A program made the position numbers and the translations under genes. Of a DNA stretch of 64,000 nt, positions 51,224-58,527 are shown piece after piece. The notes below the pieces were generated by a model. The model had not been told where the DNA came from. It worked only from the letters and a program-made list of their open reading frames with translations, and ran no database searches. Source of the stretch: Exobacillus caeni (lineage in GTDB: Bacteria; Bacillota; Bacilli; Bacillales; Guptibacillaceae); assembly GCF_005747095.1 (NCBI RefSeq), contig NZ_SWLG01000007.1, positions 186,001 through 250,000 on the forward strand. Direction: 5' to 3'. Every line of letters begins with the position of its first letter. The first letter of the stretch is position 1.

Positions 51224-52015
51224 CTAAAGAGCTTTCACCATTCCCCCGTCAACGACGATCGATTGGCCGGTCAAATACGTATTGGCACCGGATCCAAGGA
51301 ACACCACAGCTTTTGCAAATTCCTCCGGTTCGCCATATCGTCCCATCGGAATAGAGTTTTCTGACTTCGCTCGGACGTCTTCAGCAGAAAGTCCAGCTTT
51401 CTCGGCATTGGCCTGGTCCAGTTCAGCTACCCTGTCAGTGGCGATTTTTCCGGGTCCAACCGTGTTTATAAGAATGTTATACGGTGCGAGCTCCTGTGAA
51501 AGGCTCTTTGCCAGTCCTGCGATTCCCGCTCGAAAAGTGTTAGATAGAATCAAATTGTCCAATGTTTGTTTGATAGAAGAGGATGCGATGTTAACGATTC
51601 TTCCTTCCCGCTGCTTTTTCATATAAGGCAACACTTCACGAATCACTCGAATAAAGCTTAATAGATTTAACTCAAACGCATTTTGCCAGTCTTCGTCCTG
51701 AAACTTCTCGAACGTCCCTGCCGGTGGTCCTCCCGCATTATTGACCAAAATGTCTATCGTACCGTTCTGTTCAGTTGCTTTCTGGACCATCTGTTTGATT
51801 TCTTCTGGCTTCGTGATATCGCATACAACATGATTCACATTCTTGTTTCCGCTCTCTTCTTTGATCTCACTAACCGCTTTTTGAAGCTCCTCTTCTGAAC
51901 GGCTGGAAATCATCACATGAGCGCCTTCCTTCGCGAATTGCAGTGCTGTTGCTTTTCCAAGCCCTTTGCTTGCCGCGATCACCAGTACCGATTTTCCCTC
52001 TAACTTAAAATCCAT
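51224..52015 (-). CDS. Short-chain dehydrogenase/reductase, 263 aa
   Basis: Classical SDR fold using NAD(P)H. VLVIAASKGLGKATALQFAK near 9-28 is the cofactor loop (AASKGLG instead of the usual TGxxxGxG), NNAGG near 89-93 the structural motif, and the Ser in NIASSSIKQ near 142-150 a catalytic residue. The catalytic Tyr-x-x-x-Lys is not visible (SNTFRAGIAGLAK occupies its place), so activity on the usual substrates is doubtful. The C-terminal SIVVDGGMVKAL is standard. The ATG at 52015 follows AAAAGGAGCG. The substrate is unknown. Confidence 0.85.
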   Translation of the reverse strand: MDFKLEGKSVLVIAASKGLGKATALQFAKEGAHVMISSRSEEELQKAVSEIKEESGNKNVNHVVCDITKPEEIKQMVQKATEQNGTIDILVNNAGGPPAGTFEKFQDEDWQNAFELNLLSFIRVIREVLPYMKKQREGRIVNIASSSIKQTLDNLILSNTFRAGIAGLAKSLSQELAPYNILINTVGPGKIATDRVAELDQANAEKAGLSAEDVRAKSENSIPMGRYGEPEEFAKAVVFLGSGANTYLTGQSIVVDGGMVKAL

Positions 52016-52255
52016 TCCTATCGCTCCTTTTCATGATTTACTTTGTAGTTAGTTGTAATTAGAATAGCATTTTTTATAAAAACCTTGTTAGAAAACGACT
52101 CTTAAAGAATGGAATCCATTATAAGATCGAAAAGGCGGTTTTATATTCCCGGTGCATTTTGCCTAAACAAGTTTATCACTTTGTCAGATTTCCTTTCCTA
52201 TATAAAAATCTTTTTCCTGTATAATAGATAAGAGATTTCTAAGAGGAGACTGACT

Positions 52256-53035
52256 ATGAAACGAATCTCATTATTACTGGTAATCATATTCCTGCTTTCT
52301 GTCACTGGCTGTGCGGACAAGGACGGCCAGCAGTCAGAGAAGCAACCAAAAGAACATACAGATCTTACCGTCTCTGCCGCTGCCAGCTTGCAGGACGCCA
52401 TGACAGAAATCAAAAAGGATTTCGAACAAGAAAATAAAAACATCACCCTGTCCTTTAACTTCGGATCCTCCGGGGCTCTGCAGCAGCAAATTTCACAGGG
52501 GGCGCCTGTCGATGTGTTTTTTTCCGCTGCGGAAGACAAGTTTAACAAACTGCAAAACGAAGGGCTTATCAGCAAAAAGATTGATCTAGCGAAAAATGAA
52601 ATTGTCCTGGTCGTGCCGGCAGAAAACTCTTCTATAAACAATTTTCAGGACATCGTGAATGCGGATAAACTCTCGATCGGCATCCCGGAATCAGTGCCGG
52701 CTGGAAAGTATGCGAAACAAACGCTGGAAACGTTAAATCTGTGGAATATTGTAGAGGATAAAATGGTGTATGCCAAAGATGTGCGGCAAGTGTTATCCTA
52801 TGTAGAAACCGGAAACGTCGAGGCTGGAATCGTATACAGAACCGATGCTGAAATTTCTTCAAAGGTAAAAGTAGCCGCAACGGCTGATGAAAGCTCCCAT
52901 ACGCCGATCGTGTATCCGCTGGGGATCATTAAAAACACGAAGCACAGTGGACAGGCGCAGGAGTTTTTCCAATACATGCAAACAAAACCGGCGATCGAGA
53001 TTCTTAAGAAATACGGATTCGATACCATTAAATAA
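52256..53035 (+). CDS. modA: ModA-type molybdate/tungstate-binding lipoprotein, 259 aa
   Basis: Solute receptor for an oxyanion ABC importer. Lipobox LLSVTGCAD puts the lipidated Cys at residue 18. The fold signature is visible: TVSAAASLQDAMTEIKKDFE near 40-59 (Ser residues bind the anion), NFGSSGALQQQISQGAPVDVF near 75-95, and VYAKDVRQVLSYVETGNVEAG near 172-192 (Tyr and Val contacts). The ATG at 52256 follows AAGAGGAG. No modB or modC lies beside it, so it is an orphan receptor or the transporter genes are elsewhere. Tungstate as ligand cannot be excluded. Confidence 0.92.
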   Translation: MKRISLLLVIIFLLSVTGCADKDGQQSEKQPKEHTDLTVSAAASLQDAMTEIKKDFEQENKNITLSFNFGSSGALQQQISQGAPVDVFFSAAEDKFNKLQNEGLISKKIDLAKNEIVLVVPAENSSINNFQDIVNADKLSIGIPESVPAGKYAKQTLETLNLWNIVEDKMVYAKDVRQVLSYVETGNVEAGIVYRTDAEISSKVKVAATADESSHTPIVYPLGIIKNTKHSGQAQEFFQYMQTKPAIEILKKYGFDTIK

Positions 53036-53063
53036 TGATAGGCCCTTATTAGGCCATAACAAA

Positions 53064-53096
53064 AGAGAGCTCACGTAGTACGGGCTCCCTTTTTTC
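53064..53096 (+). terminator. Terminator of modA
   Basis: GAGAGC-type and GGGCTCCC-type arms pair with one mismatch and are followed by six T. Confidence 0.65.
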
Positions 53097-53106
53097 ATGC
53101 TGCCGT

Positions 53107-53946
53107 TTAAGCTGCTTTTTCAACTTTATAAGGAATATCCCAGTTCTGTTTCCGGAACGTTTTCACATAATAAACCACCATTCCAACCAGGAAAGGAAGA
53201 CCGGCGATCATTGCGATAAAAGTTCCCTGTTGCAACTCGCTGAGTGATGCTACTGCACCAGGATCACCAGGAAGAAACATGAATATCCCCGCAATAAGAT
53301 TGTTAAGACTGTGGCAGGCAATCGATACCCAGAGATTTTTTGTTTCGATATAAAAAATAGCCAGTAAAATGCCGCCCATAAACTGCCCGACAAATCCTTC
53401 ATTCATATGTAAAGCCGCAAAAATCAAGGATGATATCACAACGGAAGTTTTTAAAGACAGTTTTGCTGAGAGTTTATGCAAAAGGATTCCCCTGAATAAA
53501 ATTTCTTCCACGAATGGTGCGATGAGCACGATAGTAACGAGCTCGATAATGATACCTTCAAATGTTTCTGGTGTCTCTTCAACAGCGTTAAATGTATCGA
53601 GAACCCAGTCAGGGAACACTAACGATACGAAGTAAAACAATGTAAATATTGCCCAGATCGAAACCAGAACTTGCATTAAGGTCAAACCAGCATATTTTTT
53701 CCAGGATACCGGTCCACTGCTTCTTCCGATCAACTCCGATAATCCGATATCCGCTTTCTTTAACGAATAGACGATCCATAGAAAATTAATCAGGTAAAAA
53801 TAAATTGAAAAAGCAGTACTGCTAACCTCTTCATGCCGGAATCCTGCCAAATCCAGTCCGATGTCCGCGATCGCAAACAAGATAAACCCGGCTACCATCC
53901 ATAAAATCAACTTCCAAAACTTAATCTTCCTAAAAGGATTCTCCAA
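53107..53946 (-). CDS. CPBP-family intramembrane metalloprotease, 279 aa
   Basis: Membrane protease of the CAAX-protease/bacteriocin-processing type. Seven or eight hydrophobic helices are seen. The catalytic motifs are EEILFRGILLHKL near 144-156 (Glu-Glu-x-x-x-Arg) and LIFAALHMNEGF near 173-184 (His), then HSLNN near 216-220 (His). The TTG at 53946 has GGAAGGAAG upstream at wide spacing. No bacteriocin genes are nearby, so it is not evidently an immunity factor. Confidence 0.88.
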   Translation of the reverse strand: MENPFRKIKFWKLILWMVAGFILFAIADIGLDLAGFRHEEVSSTAFSIYFYLINFLWIVYSLKKADIGLSELIGRSSGPVSWKKYAGLTLMQVLVSIWAIFTLFYFVSLVFPDWVLDTFNAVEETPETFEGIIIELVTIVLIAPFVEEILFRGILLHKLSAKLSLKTSVVISSLIFAALHMNEGFVGQFMGGILLAIFYIETKNLWVSIACHSLNNLIAGIFMFLPGDPGAVASLSELQQGTFIAMIAGLPFLVGMVVYYVKTFRKQNWDIPYKVEKAA

Positions 53947-54089
53947 TGCTCATATCTTCCTTCCTCCACTCTACTTCCATTTAATGGTACCACACTTTCG
54001 ATATAGGACATGGTTGTTTTCGTAAATTTCTTACAAATGCGAGAGAATCTGGTAAACTATTTTTATAGAAAAGAGCAGGGGCAAAGGGA

Positions 54090-54569
54090 ATGGAACTGAT
54101 ACCGATCAACGATAAAATCAAAGACCAGGTTGAGCAGTTTTTCATCACTCACTGGGGCAGTTCAGAGATGGTTATTTCAAGCGGGATTTATCAATGTGAC
54201 CTTTTAGAAGGATTCGCCGTATTGAACGAAGAGGGCAAAATCATCGGATTGGTGACTTACATTTTTAAAAACAGAGAATGCGAAATCATCTCTCTTGATA
54301 GCATCCTGGAAAACAAAGGAGTCGGAACAAGCCTTGTAAAGGCTGTTGAAAAAATGGCTTTGGAAGCAGATTGCACACGGATCAAACTAATCACCACGAA
54401 TGATAACATCCATGCGTTGCACTTTTATCAAAAAAGGGGCTATGTCCTATCTGCACTGTACCGAAACGCTGTAGAGAAAGCACGCGAACAAAAACCCGAA
54501 ATCCCGCTTATCGCTCAAAACGGAATTCCGATCAGAGATGAACTTGAGCTGGAGAAAAGGTTTATTTAA
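54090..54569 (+). CDS. GNAT family N-acetyltransferase, 159 aa
   Basis: Single GNAT domain. ISLDSILENKGVGTSLVKAV near 69-88 supplies the acetyl-CoA loop (NKGVG), and TTNDNIHALHFYQKRGYVLS near 101-120 the motif B helix. The C-terminal NGIPIRDELELEKRF is typical of a Bacillus subgroup. The ATG at 54090 follows GCAGGGGCAAAGGG. It converges on the STAS gene with only 28 bases between stop codons. Confidence 0.85.
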   Translation: MELIPINDKIKDQVEQFFITHWGSSEMVISSGIYQCDLLEGFAVLNEEGKIIGLVTYIFKNRECEIISLDSILENKGVGTSLVKAVEKMALEADCTRIKLITTNDNIHALHFYQKRGYVLSALYRNAVEKAREQKPEIPLIAQNGIPIRDELELEKRFI

Positions 54570-54597
54570 TACCTTCTTTTCTTTAAAAATTTCCCTT

Positions 54598-55359
54598 CTA
54601 TTCTTTGAGGGCATCTTTAACAGAATTTTTAATCGCCACTTTGTTTTCAAACTGTATTCCGGACCTCATAATTATGGGAGCAATTCTGGCATTGATCCCT
54701 GTCACGATCGCCCTGCAGCCTATTAACCTGATGGCATCCACTATTTTCATTAAAAAAGTAACTAGCGAAGTTTCTACCTTTTTCATATAAGACAAATCGA
54801 TGATTAATAAACTTAAATTTAGCCGGTCAGCTTCTACGAGGACTTTGTTCAGGTACTTCCGGGTCTGGCTTGTTTCGATTTCCCCCATCAAAGGAAGCAA
54901 TGCTGTTGTTTCAGTCAAAACAATGATCGGAACTTCCGGGTCTGCTTTTTCTTCAACATTTTCACGCTTCCGTTCAACAAAAGCTGTTACGAAATGTAAG
55001 ATATACGTATCCAGTAAAAAATGGACTTCTCTTTGTGAAGCCTCTTTGTTCATATCACTCATTCGCTCCAGATAACTTTTTCTAAATTGGGATAAGAACC
55101 GCAACTCCATCAGCGGAGATAAAGCCGTCTCTGCCCATGAATTCCCGACATCCTTTGCCAGTTGGCTAAGACGTTCACTGTCTTTGCTCATTATGCACTT
55201 GATTAATTCTTCAAGTCTATCTACGAAAAGATCTTTGCTTATATGAGAATAACCGCCACTGTTAAAGTAGTCACCAGAAGACTTAAATATCGCCTCTTTC
55301 AAAAAGATTGTTTCTTCTTCATTGAAAAGTGGATTTGCCCGCTCAATGGTTTTTCCCAT
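54598..55359 (-). CDS. STAS-domain regulator, RsbR/RsbS-like, 253 aa
   Basis: The N-terminal 115 residues are helical (KDLFVDRLEELIKCIMSKDS, LSPLMELRFLSQFRKSYLER), like the non-heme globin-type sensor part of RsbR paralogs. The C-terminal STAS domain (about 140-250) starts VPIIVLTETTALLPLMGEIE and runs to VTGINARIAPIIMRSGI. In RsbR-type proteins, Ser or Thr residues here are phosphorylated by RsbT in the stressosome that activates sigma-B. The ATG at 55359 follows CGGAGGGG. No RsbT or RsbS lies beside it, but the gene downstream of an XRE-PAS regulator suggests a signal module. Confidence 0.8.
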   Translation of the reverse strand: MGKTIERANPLFNEEETIFLKEAIFKSSGDYFNSGGYSHISKDLFVDRLEELIKCIMSKDSERLSQLAKDVGNSWAETALSPLMELRFLSQFRKSYLERMSDMNKEASQREVHFLLDTYILHFVTAFVERKRENVEEKADPEVPIIVLTETTALLPLMGEIETSQTRKYLNKVLVEADRLNLSLLIIDLSYMKKVETSLVTFLMKIVDAIRLIGCRAIVTGINARIAPIIMRSGIQFENKVAIKNSVKDALKE

Positions 55360-55406
55360 CCATTCCCCTCCGCTCTGTTAATTGGTCAATGGCACATCCT
55401 TGCATC

Positions 55407-55958
55407 TCACTTCCCCTGAAAGTTATCGTCAGTTGTACTTACTTCTGTTGCAGCAGTAGCTACGCCTATCAATTCAAGCCGGTCGTTAAAAAGAGGATGA
55501 CAGTATACGACATATGAACGAGAACCAGTATCTGTAGGAAATGGTATTGTTCTTCTCAATGGCGTTTGTTGATCGATCACATCTTGTTTTAATCGCTGGA
55601 GTGCCAGCGTGCCAGCGTTCCTGTTAAGTTCGTCATCACGGTATCCAATAGGGTCATCTGCTCCAAAGTTGGGCGGGTTAAAAATCCATGTGTACCTTAA
55701 GTCCATATCGCAATGGGCAAAAACCATCGGTGCATGGCCAAGTGCGGAAGTAAACGGATTAGATTCCAAATTAAAAACAGAGTGGTGAAAGCCAATGAGA
55801 TCGGCTAATTTCTTAGCGACTTCAACACCCGGGTTCCGTTCCCCGCTTTCGATAAGCGCATAATATCCCCGGTCAATAAAAACCTTTAAGGCAACCTCTT
55901 GTTGCGTTAGCTTCTTATGTTTCCTTAACCTGGTGAGCCAATGTCTTTTTTTACTCAT
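55407..55958 (-). CDS. XRE-type regulator with PAS-like domain, 183 aa
   Basis: An N-terminal XRE helix-turn-helix (LRKHKKLTQQEVALKVFIDR and YYALIESGERNPGVEVAKKL, 11-53) is followed by a linker and a PAS-type fold (about 75-178). The latter has MDLRYTWIFNPPNFGADDPI then YRDDEL, which I know mostly from PAS domains of HWE-type histidine kinases and is unusual in an XRE protein. The ATG at 55958 follows AAGGGG. It starts the pair with the STAS gene 47 bases downstream. A transcription factor sensing a small ligand or light/redox through PAS is plausible. Confidence 0.78.
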   Translation of the reverse strand: MSKKRHWLTRLRKHKKLTQQEVALKVFIDRGYYALIESGERNPGVEVAKKLADLIGFHHSVFNLESNPFTSALGHAPMVFAHCDMDLRYTWIFNPPNFGADDPIGYRDDELNRNAGTLALQRLKQDVIDQQTPLRRTIPFPTDTGSRSYVVYCHPLFNDRLELIGVATAATEVSTTDDNFQGK

Positions 55959-56409
55959 TTTACGAACCCCTTAATCTTGTTATTCTAAGCTGAAAGGTTA
56001 TTACCTTGTTTCTTAATAGACACATTCTTAGCCGAATTCAAGTCTACTCTTCCATTTTACTACAGCCCATATGAGCCAATCCTTACTACTATTATGGAAT
56101 CATATTTCTTAAAATAAAAAAAGGCATTAACAAAAATGCCCGGCATATACCGAAAAATCAATATTTCTCTTTATGAACAACTACTTTGTTCTGGTGACAG
56201 AGCCGAAACATTTTGCTGCCAGTCTTGTTAATAGCCGCACGGGTTTCTTGCAATGTTAAATAAAAGACCCCAAAAAAAGAAGCACCTCTAAAAAAGAGAT
56301 GCCGCAAGGGGGTTGGTGCAAATAACTTAATTCCAATATTAGAACAAACGTTCCCTAATGTCAATCCATTTTCAAATCTTTTTTACTATATTTTTCGATA
56401 ACTATAAAT
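55959..56409. other. Intergenic gap with two minus-strand terminators
   Basis: About 450 bases. GCACCTC/GAGATGC (56282-56302) with minus-strand T run, and GGCAT/ATGCC (56121-56140) with T run, bound a stretch of about 130 bases. The first may end the SMR operon. The interval could hold a short transcript; its only frame is 33 residues or less with no ribosome site. Confidence 0.55.
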
Positions 56410-56724
56410 TTAACCAGTAATTTTCAGACCGACCGCAGCGATCACAATACAGGAAATTAGCACAATCCGCTTGATATCTCTGTTCTCATTGAAAAAAGCC
56501 ATTCCAACCAGGACACTACCCGCCGTGCCGATCCCTGTCCATACTGCATAAGCAGATCCAACAGGAAGTGTCTTCATGGCGATTGAAAGCATATAGAAAC
56601 TGGCACACCCAAATAAAAAAGCCGAAAACATTGGTTTGATCTTTTTAAATCCTTCTGCCATTTTCAAGCTGATGACTCCGCCAACTTCCGCAAAACCGGC
56701 AAAAACTAAAACGATCCATGCCAT
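56410..56724 (-). CDS. SMR-family efflux subunit (YvdR-like), 104 aa
   Basis: Four-helix small multidrug resistance protein. The conserved Glu is in FAGFAEVGGVISLKMAEGFK near 9-28 (Glu14), with SAYAVWTGIGTAGSVLVG near 57-74 as the SMR loop and helix 3. Length is normal for a subunit. The ATG at 56724 follows AAAGGTG and lies 14 bases after the first SMR gene. The two form a likely heterodimer, like B. subtilis YvdS/YvdR, under the TetR regulator upstream. A guanidinium or drug role is not decided; no guanidine riboswitch is seen. Confidence 0.85.
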   Translation of the reverse strand: MAWIVLVFAGFAEVGGVISLKMAEGFKKIKPMFSAFLFGCASFYMLSIAMKTLPVGSAYAVWTGIGTAGSVLVGMAFFNENRDIKRIVLISCIVIAAVGLKITG

Positions 56725-56738
56725 TGATATCACCTTTC

Positions 56739-57086
56739 CTATCTGGAAGAATCCGATTGGGGCTCTTCTTCTTTATCTGTTAGTTTCAAGCCAATTATCG
56801 CGCCGATCATCAATAAAATGAAGAAGACCTTAAGAAAGCCTGCCGATTCTCCCATAAAGATCATCCCTATTACAGCGGTTCCTGCTGCGCCGAGTCCGGT
56901 AAAAACTGCATAAGCTGTTCCGATCGGCACTGTTTTTAACGATTTTGAGAAAAGCCAGAAATTCACGATGATCATCAGGATAGTAAGAATACTAATGAGA
57001 GGCCTTGTAAAGCCTTCTGAGTATTTTAAGCCGATCACCCAGACAACCTCCGTTATCCCCGCTAAAACAAGATAAAGCCAGGCCAT
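56739..57086 (-). CDS. SMR-family efflux subunit (YvdS-like), 115 aa
   Basis: Four helices. LVLAGITEVVWVIGLKYSEG near 6-25 holds the coupling Glu13, and GTAYAVFTGLGAAGTAVIG near 55-73 is the family loop. The Trp in EVVW is characteristic of Gdx/SugE/YkkC-like members, which favour guanidinium, so this pair may export guanidine or quaternary amines. The ATG at 57086 follows GAGGGGGAAG and starts 17 bases after the TetR stop. A longer frame from 57137 starts inside the TetR gene and is not used. Confidence 0.85.
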   Translation of the reverse strand: MAWLYLVLAGITEVVWVIGLKYSEGFTRPLISILTILMIIVNFWLFSKSLKTVPIGTAYAVFTGLGAAGTAVIGMIFMGESAGFLKVFFILLMIGAIIGLKLTDKEEEPQSDSSR

Positions 57087-57103
57087 TTTCCTTCCCCCTC
57101 TCG

Positions 57104-57697
57104 TTATCGCTTGATGCCTTTCCAAAAGACCTGCCATGAATGCTGTAATCTCCTTTTATGTTCAATTTCCGGATAATAAAACACCTGCTCAAAGGTTCCG
57201 TCCATTAAACAATAATAAGCATCGAGCACTTCTTCTGTATTTTCTTGAATTATGCCATCTTCCTTTAGTTCTTTTAATATCGCAAGAATTGTACCTGTCA
57301 TTTTTTCTTCAGATGCTAAAAATTTTTCTTTGAGCTTCTCTTTCAACGTCTCATGCGGAAACAGCATCATCCTTTTCCAGATCAATCCCAATTCTTCATC
57401 ACGCAGGTAATCGGTGTTTTCTTTTAAAAGGATAAAAAGCTTCTCCTCCGCCTGCCTGTTAACTAGCTTATTAGCCACTGTCTCAAAGTAAGCGATATAA
57501 TCTGCCATCACCTTGTCGATGACTGCTAAAAAGATATCTTCCTTATTTTTAAAATGGGCATAAAGTGAAGGCTTTTTGATTCCGACTCGGCTAGCAATTT
57601 CCGCTAACGAGGTTCCCTCAAACCCTTTCCTTGCAAACAGTGACAGTGATACAGCTTTGATCTTATCAGCTGTGTTCTGCGAAGTTTGAACTTCCAC
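57104..57697 (-). CDS. TetR-family repressor (YvdT-like), 197 aa
   Basis: TetR helix-turn-helix at about 8-55 (IKAVSLSLFARKGFEGTSLA and GIKKPSLYAHFKNKEDIF). The C-terminal helical domain (60-195) binds the inducer and forms the dimer. GTG at 57697 follows GGAAGGTG. It leads an operon with two SMR genes, the same order as yvdTSR, and a CTAACG/CGTTAG palindrome lies in its leader, so it likely represses itself and the pump. Confidence 0.88.
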   Translation of the reverse strand: MEVQTSQNTADKIKAVSLSLFARKGFEGTSLAEIASRVGIKKPSLYAHFKNKEDIFLAVIDKVMADYIAYFETVANKLVNRQAEEKLFILLKENTDYLRDEELGLIWKRMMLFPHETLKEKLKEKFLASEEKMTGTILAILKELKEDGIIQENTEEVLDAYYCLMDGTFEQVFYYPEIEHKRRLQHSWQVFWKGIKR

Positions 57698-58040
57698 AAC
57701 ATCACCTTCCTAACGGTCGTTAGTCAACTATAACATAGAACGGGCAAGCCGGAAAAGTGTATGCTTGGAATAAACCTTCTCACAGTTTTAAGAGTAGATA
57801 ATATGAGCCGAATTTACTCTGGTTTTGTTCCTTTCCCCGTTGTCATAAAAAGTTATAAAATAAAAGTGATCGTATGCTTCTATAAACAGACATGTTTTAA
57901 AAAAGAATTGATAGGGTATTATACATCTTAATTTGTGTCCCAGAAAAACAGGATTTAGTATTGAAGATTCTGTTAATTTCTTGATTTTCTGCTTATTTTT
58001 TACTAAGATGATAAAAATAGAAAAAAATGGGGTGTTCGTG
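57698..58040. other. Divergent intergenic region, TetR and DUF2187 genes
   Basis: About 340 bases. The TetR operator palindrome is at 57710-57723. The rest is AT-rich with no gene, repeat or RNA recognised. The DUF2187 gene's promoter should lie in its right part. Confidence 0.5.
57710..57723. promoter_or_regulatory. TetR-type operator palindrome
   Basis: CTAACG-GT-CGTTAG is a perfect inverted repeat located between a TATAGT-like -10 box and the TetR start codon, where a bound repressor would block transcription. Confidence 0.7.
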
Positions 58041-58214
58041 TTGACAAAAGCTAAAGTAAATGACGTAGTAGAGTTTGACGGAATCAAAGGAAAGGTCATT
58101 TCAGTTCTGAACAATACGGTGATCGTTGATACTGAAGGGTTCGAAAATTCTTTCCAGCCTGAGGAACCGAAGCAGGTTCTTGCACATGATGAGTATAAGG
58201 TTGTAAATAAATAA
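58041..58214 (+). CDS. DUF2187 (YkvS-like) small protein, 57 aa
   Basis: Reads MTKAKVNDVVEFDGIKGKVI and ends with NTVIVDTEGFENSF and LAHDEYKVV. This is the DUF2187 pattern of small Bacillus beta-barrel proteins such as YkvS (KOW/SH3-like). The TTG at 58041 is preceded by GGGGTG at six bases. A strong terminator follows. The role is unknown; a nucleic-acid-binding function is guessed from the fold. Confidence 0.85.
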   Translation: MTKAKVNDVVEFDGIKGKVISVLNNTVIVDTEGFENSFQPEEPKQVLAHDEYKVVNK

Positions 58215-58527
58215 TCTACTAAATTATATAACAAGCGGCAGCCAGAATTGGCTGCCGCTTTATTGTTGTAGAGAAAGAGCCTTTTTTAGGGAAGAGAAAA
58301 GGTGCCCAGCTACAGGGTTATCTTTTAACACCAGGAAAAGTGACTGCATACCCCTCAAGGAAAAAAGTTCCATAACTTAAGATCTAATCGCGTTGTTCAT
58401 TTTCCATTTTTGGAATAAAACGGGATTTTTTGCTTATTTTTTGTATTTTAAAATGAACTATTTGGCTCAAGGAAAGCTTTGCCCTCCGAAAGAACTTTTG
58501 TTAATGAGACTAAAAGGAGGGATTTTT
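58215..58527. other. Intergenic gap before the second M1-type peptidase
   Basis: About 310 bases. It holds the DUF2187 terminator (58233-58262). A hairpin CCC-AGCTACA-GGG near 58304-58316 lies in an AG-rich stretch; I do not recognise it as a known riboswitch. No gene. Confidence 0.45.
58233..58262 (+). terminator. Terminator of the DUF2187 gene
   Basis: AGCGGCAGCCA and TGGCTGCCGCT form a perfect eleven-pair stem, then TTTATT. Confidence 0.93.

Noticed and set aside
56143-57697. Guanidine-I (ykkC) riboswitch controlling the SMR genes
   Set aside because: The TetR leader is short and holds only an operator palindrome; none of the conserved ykkC sequence blocks are visible.
58263-58400. Riboswitch before the second M1-type peptidase
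   Set aside because: One small CCC-AGCTACA-GGG hairpin is present, but it does not match the preQ1, c-di-GMP, c-di-AMP or M-box patterns I know.
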